Part shown: positions 21,831 through 33,313 of the stretch, piece after piece | How positions within the stretch are numbered: the stretch's first letter is position 1 | Layout of the letters: each line of letters begins with the position of its first letter | Assembly (NCBI RefSeq): GCF_003254395.2 | Contig: NC_037646.1 | Span: forward strand, 6,295,881 to 6,359,880 | Source of the DNA: Apis mellifera | Taxonomy: Eukaryota > Arthropoda > Insecta > Hymenoptera > Apidae | Reading direction: 5' to 3' | DNA: 64,000 nt | Position numbers and translations under genes: made by a program | The notes under the pieces: model-generated | Databases searched by the model: none | Seen by the model: the letters and a program-made list of their open reading frames with translations, nothing else | What the model was told of the DNA's origin: nothing

Positions 21831-24224
21831 TGAAATGTTGAAAAGAGGTATTTGGATAAATATTTATTCGGGAAATAGGTTGTGGAATCCTTTGGGGCGG
21901 GTTTGCAAAGATTGCAAAATTGTACTCGAAAGGCTTGCTCAGAAAAAGGGTGTAATATATTTTTGACGATGATCGAAAAGGAAAGGAAAGTAATATTGCG
22001 AGGAAAGGTTTTGAAATAAATGTAATAAATGTTGATAAAGGAAAATTTAAATTACGTGTTAGATTTATCGATTATTTATAATTCGATAAATAGAGTTCAA
22101 TCGATATTTTTTTTTATATAAAAATCTCTCGAAGATGAGGATAATATTAACATATAATTGATCAATTTATGTAACGAGTAATTACTTTTAACTGTAAAAT
22201 TTTTAATGACATTTAATACATTGATTACGTTTTAATTAAGATGTATCGGGACAATTCTCTCGTTAATTTGAAAGCAGTTAATTCGCTAATTAATTCCGCA
22301 GTGAAAATAATCTACGAATTATTTTTTTTTAATTTTTTCTTTACGTTATATATGATAGTTATTCGAGCATTACAAAATTCGAAGGAGAACACGTTTTAAA
22401 TATTTAAAGAATGAGAGAAAACTCACCCCCTGTACGAATTTCTGGATAGAATTATCGCGGATTCATCTAGTTGGAAATATTATTCTCCGAGGAGGAGATA
22501 TCGGTGTTTAGTAAAAGTCAGATATGCATGCTCGTAACACGCTTTTGATATTTTGTTTTTTGATAAGAAATAGCGTGGGGAATAGAATAGAATATTTCTT
22601 GAATTTTCTTTTCTTCTTTTAAAAGGAAAAAAAAATTTCTTTAACAGTTCTCGAACAAATAATAAAATAAACTGTAATATTTCAATCATATATAAAATTA
22701 AAAATTAAAAAATTACAAAGGAGCAAAAAGAAAATGGAGGATGATATAAAATTGTGTCCAATTTAATTTATTTAAAAAGAAAAATGTACTGTTCTATTCA
22801 TTTTTCATTTGCGTTCGTTTTTGTTCGATTTTTATCATTAAGATAAAGATAAATAAGAGGAAACGCGCAAAGTGTCCTGGTTCGTTTGTCGTGCAGCCGC
22901 AAATTTCGAATGCAAATACATTGATGGCCGTCGTGTTTATCAGTATACTCGTAGCTTGTTAAGTCTCTGGCCGACTTAAATCTTCGACAAATACGAGTGG
23001 TATTCGTAGTAAAATTTCGAGGAAAAATTCGAAACGCAATTGTCTCTTTAAAATTTTAATATATCCTTCGAAACAATCGTAATTTTCTCTAGAAATTGTT
23101 TTGAATTTTTAATTTTTTATCTGCTCACTTTTTACTCGCATAAAATTTTTGAATTTAGTAGTTCTCTTTTTTTTTCTGTTCTAAAATGTAGTAGAAAGTA
23201 TAGTGTTTTAAATTCAAAGAAAAATTCACGAAAGAAATTCGCAAAGAGAAAATTCTTAAAAATTTATCGAGTAAAAAAATTCTGCGTGAAAAAAAAAATT
23301 CTCGTTTCAAAAGTTTAGCCGAGTTTACATATAAAAATTTATTAACATATCTAGAGAAAAATTCTTAAAAATTCAACGAGATCCAGCAATAAAGATTCTT
23401 TAAAGTCCAACAAAAAATACGGAAAAAAAATTCTTAAAATTCTTAACAGGAATGAATTTTTAATGATCCGATAGGAAAGATTTCTGTTTCAGAGTTCATC
23501 CTTTTCTAGAGAACTTTCTGGGGGAAGATTCTTCAAATAATAAAAATAGAATTTTATAGTAAGAAAAATTGTTTATATTAATCTAAAGGAGAAAAAAAAA
23601 CAAAAGAAGGAGTCAAGAAAAAATTCCAAAAACTTAAAGAGTCAAGAAAAAAAATTCTTGAAAGCACACCGCGTGAAAAGGAATATTTAACGAATCGTTC
23701 CTTAAACAGAAGAGAGTTCTTCTTTTCTAAATGTCTCGTCTTTATACAGGATGATCCAAAAATCATATTACAAAAATTCAATCTCATCTCGTATTAAGTT
23801 TAATTTTCAAATTAATTCCAATTAATGATTCAACACGAAGATCCATTCACACGTATAATAATAAATAATTAATCAAATAATTGTTGAAATAAAAAATATC
23901 AGGCAATACATCTGATAATTAAAAAATTTCAATACGTATTTTTATACAATTTTTCTCACATATATACGATTTTTTTATTAAACAAAATCGATTTACCTTC
24001 TCAGTTACAACGCTTCATTTATCCCCATTTTAATAGAGTATTAATAGAGTTTATTATAAGTTTATATAAGTTTATATAAGTTAGAGTTATTTAATAATAT
24101 TTATTTAATAATAGAGTTCGATTTTTCACAAGGCTATAAAGAAATTCCACGGATCCAAAGATATTCGAAAAAATCTTGGCCACGTATTATCCGTGGAAAA
24201 AATTTTCGATTTTCCCTTCAATAG
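21831..24224. other. AT-rich DNA with degenerate short repeats
   Basis: 23210-23470 contains many variants of AAAAATTCTTAAAA. Near 23747 lies TATACAGGATGATCC, resembling the end of a dispersed insect repeat. 24030-24120 repeats AGTTTATATA and AATAGAGT. I see no gene. Confidence 0.4.
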
Positions 24225-24297
24225 AGAAATTGACGAAATGATATCTGTTCGAAACACGGATCACGTAAATTCTGAAACACACAAGCTATTCTGTGAG
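24225..24297 (+). other. Candidate internal exon, plus strand
   Basis: Acceptor TTTTCCCTTCAATAG ends at 24224. The next 73 bases have a single open frame reading EIDEMISVRNTDHVNSETHK, then LFCE, ending at a consensus donor GAG|GTGAGT (24298). One frame hits TGA at once, and the downstream intron side also closes. No family is recognised. A 7-base-stem hairpin (24313-24332) follows. Confidence 0.22.
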
Positions 24298-25679
24298 GTG
24301 AGTCAGGCTGCCTTCGATAACATGCTATCGAATCTCGTCATCGATTTTGGCCACCGTGAAGCATAATAAAAAGATTTCGATACGGAAAATTTTTCGAAAC
24401 TTGTTTCATCATCTGAAAATGGGATACAGATCTTCGAGAAGTTAATTTAAACTTTTGTCTTTTTCAAAATATCAAAGATTATACCCATTACTTGAACATC
24501 TTTTCATTTACTTCTCTTAATTACAACATTATTTGTATCATTTGATATTTTTAACGTTAATGACTTTTTTTTATCAGCTCTGTTTCAAAAGTGAAACCAT
24601 TTTTTCTCCCTCTTCTTCTTCTTTTTTATAATAGTGTAACCGATGTCGAGAAACGTTTTTATAGATCGAGAAGAGCCGTGAAGTGAGAAAAAAAAAGAAA
24701 TTTATGATTCTTTTTTTCGCTTGGAAACGTTGCTCGTTTCACATTCATAAGTATTTTAAAATTCATACGTATTCCTACGTGAAAAAAAAAGAAAGAAAGA
24801 AAAAAGAGGGATAAACTTTGACGCGAATTCAAACGTAATAACAAATAACATCAAGGCGAAAAAAAAGAAAAAAAATTTAACCGCATAAACTGCTCGTTAT
24901 TTTATTTAGAAAATGAGAAAATCGTTCTCATGTAAAGTAAAGAAGTAATACTTTTTAATAAATAACATAATTTTTGTATATTCATATGCTTTTTAGTTCT
25001 TTGAAACTTTTCTAAATTATTACATACGCTTGTACTACTTGCACGACAAAACACGTGCTTGCACTACTTATTCCCCACAATATGGTTTATCTTTTAATGT
25101 TTTAAACTGATTTTTAAATTTCCATCGATATTTCCAAAAAAAGAATAAGCTTCTATAAAAAGGAAAAATATTTTTTCAATCCTCCAAAATAAAATTCGAA
25201 TAAATATCAACCTTGGAAAACAATGTGTCTCGCCGCGATTTTATTACACTCGTGTGTAACTCGAAAATAGTATTTTAATTAATTGCACTTAAAATTGGGC
25301 TTGTTCGAAGTCGAGTTGTTCGCCTTCCAACTTCTTTTCTTTCATCGAGCCACGGAACAGCGGAAAGGAATCGGGCGAAAAGTGTAACAAAGTTTGAAAC
25401 GGCGACCAACGAATAATCAGAGGCCAGCGGTTTATGTACTTTGCCGTCCAACTGTCCAACTTATTCGTGGCTTTAACGACCACGTTTTAAACTTTATTAT
25501 TTATTCCCTCAAACATCCACATCCCCATTGAAATCAATATGTCGCTAGTTTACCAATGCAATTATAATCTTGGATCACGAACAAAATAATTTTCTCTTCG
25601 TTGTTACTCTCTTTTCATTATTTATTCATCTCTCTGATATTTTTAGCATAACATGTAACAAAATATATATATCTTTTTA
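24298..25679. other. AT-rich sequence, nothing recognised
   Basis: Poly-A and poly-T runs dominate. A modestly GC-richer patch lies at 25290-25480 without a convincing frame. Confidence 0.4.
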
Positions 25680-26170
25680 TTTGCAAACTCAAATCTCATC
25701 GAAATCGAGGGGAAGAAAACAGAAACGCCTCGTCAAATTCTTATCTTATCCTCGTCCAATCAGAGATAGAAGATTCGTCAAGAATCTTCATCAACGGAGG
25801 AGAATGAATCGAAAAGGCGAGCATCGAACTCCCGTTCCGACAAATCTCCATCCCGCATCTGGGAAACTCGATGGAGAATTACGCTCAAAGCCACGCTCAA
25901 AGGGGCGACGCGACCTTCCGAAAGGAAAGGCGACCCCAAATCCCCGCCCAGGCCGTCCTCCATCATCCAGTTGCTTTCCAGCAATTTGCAAAGTCGCGTG
26001 TGCACACAGGCGGCCGAGTTATCGACACCGAACACCGAGCGGGAAAATTTCCAAGTGTTTCTTGGCTCGGTGAATTTTCGTTTCACGAGGGTGGATCGAG
26101 CGTTTCCCTTAACCCCTCTTCGAATTTAACGCGTCGACGGAGATGTCTGTTCGAGAATGTATAAGAGGTG
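25680..26170. other. GC-richer island
   Basis: This CpG-containing block is open in several frames on both strands (for example, a basic Arg/Lys/Pro-rich plus-strand peptide). Multiple overlapping frames argue for composition and not for one real gene. It is a candidate regulatory element. Confidence 0.35.
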
Positions 26171-27039
26171 TTCGAAAAGTGTTTGAGGGGTCGATGACTT
26201 CTTCCTTTTCTTTCCTTTTTTTTTCTTTTTTCGAATAGTCGAAGTGGTTCCAATCATCTTGTCGACAAACAATAAATAAACGCACACTGAATAAACGTGT
26301 TTAAAGAAACATATTAAATTGTGCCTATCTGTTACAATATTTTGAAGTGTATGAAAGAAAACTAATAGATTCCAATTTAAACGTGGAACAGTATGGCAAC
26401 ATTCGATAATAAAATTACTGAAATAAAATTGTGCGATTTCGATGAACTTGAAATAATTGTAACAGATCTTCTTTTTCTTATCAATTTAAACAAAAAAATG
26501 TGTCGATGAAACGAACGAACAATTTCAAGAAGAAAAAGAAACACGAATAAAAATTTTACAAAAGTTGAGGATTGTTCGTCGAACATAACCTAACTTTCTG
26601 TATCGTAAACGGTTAATAAAGGAAGCGTATGATAGGACGATCGACGGGAGGGGGGGGATAAACGGCGAATATCGGCAAGCTCTGCTCGAACATTTAGTCG
26701 TTAGGGTGGGAAATGGGGGATGGTGAGCCGCGACAAGAATGGTATTAAGGCCGTCCTCGCTCGTACGAAAGCGTGTTTCACTTTTTGAAACACCGTCCGT
26801 GAAAATGGGATTGCATTTCTGCGCGGCAAATGGCAATTGCCCGCCACTCCTTCCGCTTTGGAGAAGGCCTATATATATATATAAAGAGAGAGGGGGAGAG
26901 GGAGAAAATTGACCAGCTTTACGGTGACGTTGCGATTTTTCCTTTCCTTTCTTCAATTTTGTCTCTCCTTCTATTATATCCCTTTTATTTTGCCCTCCCC
27001 CTCTTTCATTTTTCCTATCGCGTAACTTTGACTCTGATT
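26171..27039. other. AT-rich DNA with a GC-richer patch at 26620-26880
   Basis: A short (TA)n lies at 26870-26884, followed by GA-rich purine sequence. I see no supported gene. Confidence 0.4.
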
Positions 27040-27822
27040 TCTTCCTCCTACTTCATCCATTCATCTTCCTCTCCTTATATTTTACTTGGATTTTTTTTAT
27101 TCCATCATAAATATTTTTTTGCTCAATCATCGACATTCAAATAATTTCCAATCTGTATTTGATTTCATTCAATTTGCTTTTTCCAATTTTTTTCATCTAT
27201 TCATCCTCCTTTCTTTATATTTTACTTGGATTTTTTTTATTCCATTATGGAGAAAATAAATATTTTTTTGCTCGATCATCGAACAATTTTCAAATAATTT
27301 CCATCTGTATTTGGTTTCATTCGATTTGTTTTTTCCAATTTTTTTTCCTACTTCATCCATTCTTCTCTCCTTATATTTTACTTATTTGGATTTTTTTTAT
27401 TCCATCATAAATATTTTTTTGCTCGATCATCAATTTTCAAATAATTTCTTTTTGTATTTGATTTCATTCGATTTGCTTTTTCCAATTTTTTTTCCTACTT
27501 CATCCATTCTCCTCTTCTTATATTTTACTTATTTGGATTTTTTTTATTCCATCATAGTGGAAATAAATATTTTTTTTGCTCGATCATCGAACGACTTTCA
27601 AATAATTTCCATCTATATTTCATTCGATTTGCTCTTTCCAATTTTTTTTCATACTTCATTCATTCATCCTCCTCTCCTTATATTTTCATTATTTTACTTA
27701 TTTGGATATTTTTTTATTCCATCATGACGGAAATAAATATTTTTTTGCTCGATCATCGAACGACTTTCAAATAATTTCCATCTGTATTTGGTTTCATTCG
27801 ATTTGCTTTCTCCAATTTCCAC
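27040..27822. repeat. T-rich tandem array, about five ~150 bp units
   Basis: The landmark TTATATTTTACTT (or its variant) recurs at 27075, 27215, 27371, 27518 and 27678, with spacings of 140-160. Units share GGATTTTTTTTATTCCAT, GCTCGATCATCGAAC, TTTCAAATAATTTCCATC and TTCATTCGATTTGCTTTTTC. Lengths differ through small indels such as GGAGAAAA or GTGGAAAT insertions. Confidence 0.93.
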
Positions 27823-29686
27823 ATTTAATCTCTTCTTCTCTTTCCTCCTTCTTCTTTTTCTTCTTCTTGTTCCGTTCGCAAAGTTCGATCGCGAGAAATC
27901 CATTCGTGTCTCTCGCCTCGTTGTCACATTGACTTTTTCCGCACGGTCGCGCGAATTTCGACGAAAGTTTGACGAGTTATTCGTTCCACGGACTAATCTG
28001 ATTTTATCGTCGAATTAATTCTCTCGCCCGCCGTGATTTTCGTTACGCTCGTGACGACGATATTCGTTCGCGAATATTTCCAATCGTTTCACATTTTCAT
28101 CGAATCCTTATTATTGGGGAAAACGAGTCAATTATCGGATTATCGCAACATGGATCGCAAAAATTACTTGAAAATCTAGCAAACTATCTATGTTGAAACA
28201 CATATACAGATATATATAATACGTATTTTAAAATATTGCGAAATAAGATTTAAATTCGATGAATTTAAAAATATTTTTTTTTTTATTGAAAACATAAATG
28301 GAAATCGTTTTATCATTAAAATTCTAGCAACAATTCGATACGAGTGAATAAATAACGTCTTTCAATTCGAAATATAAAAAAATCGAAAATCTCCAACGGG
28401 GAATAAATCAAACATAATCTATACCTAGATGACAGCTCATTCGTCCATAATTCACGATACCTACACAAACTCGTGAAAAATATCAAGATATATATATATT
28501 CCAGTCATAAATCCAAGGTTTAACGAGTCTCTGACATTATCGAGTTTAATTCCCGCGCAAATAAATCCGAAAATTTAGTCAATCCTGTAAAAAAAAAAAA
28601 AAAAAAAAAGAAAAAGGGAAAAAGCAAACGAAAAATATCCAAACTTCGTTTCCACTATCTAACATACTGCCTATAAATCGAAGATTCGACGTTCGAAACG
28701 GAAATGTTCCGCGAATAATGAATCAAACTGTGTCCGCCATTTTGCCACGAAACGTTAAATCAATTTTATATTATCGAAAAACAAATCCTCTCCAATATTA
28801 TCTCGTGTCCGTCCATGACACGAGAGATTTTCTAGATAAAGAAAAAAAAAATATCCCTAGCTATCTGTGTTATGAACGTTGTTTCTCTTCTCTCTTCGAT
28901 TTTTTTCTGCCCACACGTTGGTAACGCGTGAAGGAAAATTGTACCAGAAATATCGAAACAAACTTTTACATTCTGTCACTCTGGAAATGAGTATCGATTG
29001 CGAGGGGGAAAAGTATTTATATCATTCTATTTGTATGACAGACGTATTCTCTTTATATATTCTTTTTTTATATTATATGTGTTAAAACACTCTTTGTCGC
29101 AATTAAGATAGAGTAGGAAAAAATGCGAGCAAATGTTGTTATTCGATAAGCAAAAAAAAATATGTTACTCTTTTATTATTATTTTAAAAAAATTATTTAA
29201 ATTATTATGTAAATTTTTATCATTTTGTTAAAACTGTTTCAACTTTAAAAGAATCATATCAATATCTATGTATACCCTTGAAGTATCTAGGGAATAAATA
29301 ATTCCTAGGAACTTTTATTGCTCTACTATCGACTTTTAAAAGACTTATTAAAAGATATTCATTTTTCCTTATACTTTATAATATTCTTACAGAGACAATG
29401 ACACAAAGAAAAAGATTAAATTTTAAATCTCTTAAGAGGTTAAGTTGCAGAGGTTAAGCTAGATTAGAAGAAGAAAATTTTCTGCTTGAATGTTACAAAA
29501 TAGAAGTGGAGTACGTTGACCTTTTTAACTTTTACATCTTGATAAATATTACAATTAACTTGGGTATAAATCCTCGCCAAAGTACCCAAATGATTTGCTT
29601 ATAAGCTCGTAAGCTTAACGTGTCTGCAACTTGCAGTTATACAGGAGGAGGGGGGAGGATACAAGGATAAAATGTGCCGTGGCCTT
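27823..29686. other. GC-richer patch at 27830-28090, then AT-rich DNA
   Basis: 27830-28090 is CpG-containing. An A run of about 20 lies near 28589-28608. I see no supported gene. Confidence 0.4.
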
Positions 29687-29698
29687 TTAACCGGTTAA
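29687..29698. promoter_or_regulatory. Grainyhead-type palindrome
   Basis: TTAACCGGTTAA is a perfect 12-base palindrome containing AACCGGTT, the Grainyhead/CP2 core. A single site without context is weak evidence of function. Confidence 0.3.
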
Positions 29699-29798
29699 TT
29701 TGGCTGGGAAAATGCAGTCATAATTCTTTCAAGCATAAGAAAGTTTATTCTTGGACTCGCCAACATAGGTTAATGTCATGCATTGGAACAGGCTTTCA

Positions 29799-29801
<3 letters not shown>

Positions 29802-29837
<36 letters not shown>
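29802..29837. repeat. (TA)n microsatellite
   Basis: About 18 uninterrupted TA units. Confidence 0.97.
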
Positions 29838-29840
<3 letters not shown>

Positions 29841-32800
29841 AACAACACAACTAATATCTTTTTCCAATATTTTTTTAAATATTTGTTATAGCCACGAATA
29901 CATTTTGTTTCCATATAATTTTATAATATAATAACTACTTTATATGCAAGGAAAATTTTTATTATAATGGATTATTCATGATAAATATTGGAATAATTAT
30001 TATATTTAATTATTATAATTATATTTAAAATTATCCTTGAATATATAAAATATTTATCTTCGAGAAGAAAAATCCAATATCCCTCTCTGCCTCTCGTAAT
30101 TTCCTAAAAGATTCAAATCGATAAAAAAAATAACTTTCACGTAACAAACCTTTTTTTTTTCTTTTCCTTTTTCAACAAAAAAATATCTATGTTCCTAACT
30201 AAAATATCCAAAACGCGTCCAACGTTCTCGTAATTATTGGATTGAAATCATTGAAAAAATATTCGCATAGAAACAACCTATCAATACGAATATCGATCTA
30301 ATTCTCGAGAGAGGTGAAAATCGAGGCTGACACGTATCAATCACAAATCTCACCTGGTCGAAAAGTTGCGGCTCGATCCATTTTCCGAGAATCGATCAAA
30401 TCATTTCCGACGAGGAAATTTTTTTCGAAACGTTCTTTTTTCCCTCCAATTAATCGATCTCGAGGTTGGACGAAATCAACAAAATGGAGGCAACATATTA
30501 CAAATTCGCCTAATTTTCAGGAATTAAAAGGAATATCGTTCACACTGGGCAAATTAAATTCGTTTCGCGATTCGTTTCGCTATTTTAATGAGCTCGCCGA
30601 GTTTTTGTGAAGTATATTGTTTCGTCAAATTATTGTTCGTGCGGGGTGTTTCGACGATTTGAATGTTCGAATAAATATTTTTTCTTTCTTTTTTTTCTGT
30701 AATTTATTTTCTCGAATAATTATGACGATGGATGGATGAAAAGGAATTCTTTGTTTTTACTTCTCTAATTTCTTTTCAATATTCTTTTGGTGATTTCGAA
30801 TATTTTAATTTTTTCATTTTACGAGTATATGTTTGCACTTTGTTTTTCCAAGTAATTAAGTATGAATAAGGTATAAAGAGGAAAGGGAAGTTTTTTGTTT
30901 TAAATATCGATTATTAATTGTGTATTAAAATAAATAAATTATTAAGAAAGCATTTTATAAAATTGGAATTAATTATAATTATTGGAAATTTGTTTGTTTA
31001 CGATGATTTCGATGAATCAAACGAAACTTCAACAACTTTTAATTTATCCCGTTTTTGCGGAGAGATTCTATTTCCTTTGGCATATTAAATGACACTCTGC
31101 AAAACTTTATCAATTCGATTCATCGTGATGGAAGTTGCAATTCTGAAAAGAAAATCGTCGCAAAATTGTATAAATTAAAGGGGAAACTTTAAGAAAATTC
31201 ATCTTTAAAATCTACGAAATCAAATTGAACTCTACAAAGTATTCCAATTAAGAAGAAAGATTTTTATTTTCTAAAGGGGATTCGTTTCTTAAAATCAAAA
31301 GAACTGTTGCAAATTTGACAAATATGAATATTAATATCGTTAAATTGCTTTATTCTATTCTCTTATATTATATATAAATACAATACAAATAGAATAGTAG
31401 AGAAACTGTGATAATAGAAAGCTGTGTAAAAATTAATTTAATTTTAATTAAGTTCAATTGTGCGTTTTTAATGGTTCACCGATACCAATTATCAAGAAGA
31501 AGAAATTAAAAAAATTCATTTTCACAATCTAGGTCTTCGCTAATTCAATTTACTACGTGGAAATTTCCCTTTTTCCTGGAAAATTATCATGGAATTTTAT
31601 AAATTAAATAAAGCCAGAATATTATATCGGTTTCTCCAAACTAAAAAAAAAAAAAACAAAGAAAATTAAAGCAGTTTAAATTGATCAACAATTCTTAAAT
31701 TAAATTTAAACCCTCTTACATTTATTTTACATCGCATTTTCCAACAATAAACAATACAAAATCTCTTCTTTTTTGAAAACTCTACGTCAAAAATATATGA
31801 TTAAAAATTACTTAACCTCAAAAAAGATTAAATTAACGCATTTAACTTAATATAACCTAATCAAAATCCATTTCACGATATATCCCGCAAAATTATTTAA
31901 TTCCATTCCGGAAAAAACTCCATTTCCACGATAAATCCATTAAAAAATTATGCATACTTATGAAATTAAAAAATACAAATCTCGTGTTGTAACGATCGAA
32001 TGAATTGAAAGTAAAAAAACTATCCTCGTATCCTTGTCGGAATAAAAATTCCATTTCCACAAGAGAAATCATCGCAAAAATCATCCCCCTCCCTCAGAGA
32101 TTCAATGCCTCTTTTCATCCCCTTTTCGTCTTGCGCACGTATCATCACAAGGGAATTTCGGTCGCTTTAAATAGCGAGCGTCTATTAAAAATTTCCCACG
32201 GTTTCTAATATCGTCCCCTTCTGCGCCAATAGCCTTTTGTGTTAAGGCTTGTGAATTATTCGAGCCGAGTCGACGAACGAAACAATTCGATCCGAAGGAA
32301 AATATTTAATCGAGTCGAGACGCGTGTACACAAACAAGCGCGCCGAGGTCGTTTCGTTGTATAATTTCTAAATAGAAATTATTAAATCGATCGTAAATCG
32401 AGTATCAACGTCCTCGTTTCGTATCAAAACATATATACGCCGAACGAATGTGAATTTTGGTTATTGTTCCGCTGGTCTTTGACGAAGCACAACGTGTTAT
32501 TAGAATATTTAGAGTGAGAGTGGATTCTTCGAGTATTTCGAATCGAAGGGAAAATAATTTTAATAATTTTTGTCAATGGAATTAAAAATTAATTTGTTTC
32601 TTCTTTTCTTTTCTTTTTTTATAGGGAGGAAAATTGTATTTCTTTGAAATACAACTTTTAATATATAATTCTCTTTAATACATTCCGCTATATAATTCAC
32701 GCGGATTAAGAACTCGGGAATATTTTCTTACGAAGTTTCTCTCTAATTTTTAATTGGAATAAAACTGGATAATTTCAAGGGACGAAAAATCGTCTCCTTC

Positions 32801-33279
32801 CGAGATACGATTTTAAAAATGATTTATAGCATTGAAAATAATTTATTTCATCATTCACTCGACTTCCAAAACGGATTTATACACGCATTGTGAGCGAAGA
32901 ATTATTAAGGAGAAGGCAAACGAGACTTCTTTTAATCTCGAAATTGAACATTAACGAAGAATTTACCAATAACTCGAGCAAATCGAGTTACTCGACCGCA
33001 TTTCCGATTTGAGTTTAATGGCCCTACAAATCTGATGATTGTACGTATTATCCATCACTGGATGGAACGATCCCCATTCACGATTATAACGTAGAGAGAA
33101 ATGATAGATCTTTCGAAATGCTGCTGAAACCATGCCATTTTTTTTTTCAAATTTAAATCTACCTAACTTTTATTACATTAACTTTCTTATTTTTAATTTA
33201 TTCTAATTCTTCACCAATATTGTGTTTGAAAATTTCCTTTTCTGGAATTATAACATTTCTCTCTTCCATTTAAAAATGT

Positions 33280-33281
<2 letters not shown>
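29838..33281. other. AT-rich sequence, nothing recognised
   Basis: Only modest composition changes are visible, near 30300-30610 and 32080-32350. A 98-codon plus frame at 30314-30610 starts from a non-ATG codon and matches nothing known. Confidence 0.4.

Positions 33282-33310
<29 letters not shown>
33282..33310. repeat. (GA)n microsatellite
   Basis: About 14 GA units. Confidence 0.97.

Positions 33311-33313
<3 letters not shown>

Noticed and set aside
22427..22469. Possible minus-strand exon ending in GTGAGT
   Set aside because: It has about a dozen codons and a weak acceptor, not separable from chance.
27159..27932. Hydrophobic Phe/Ser-rich open frames that look like a repeat membrane protein
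   Set aside because: They are products of the T-rich tandem array; the frame changes between units and there is no consistent start.
30314..30610. 98-codon plus-strand frame
   Set aside because: It starts from GTG without an ATG, lies in AT-rich DNA and resembles no family.
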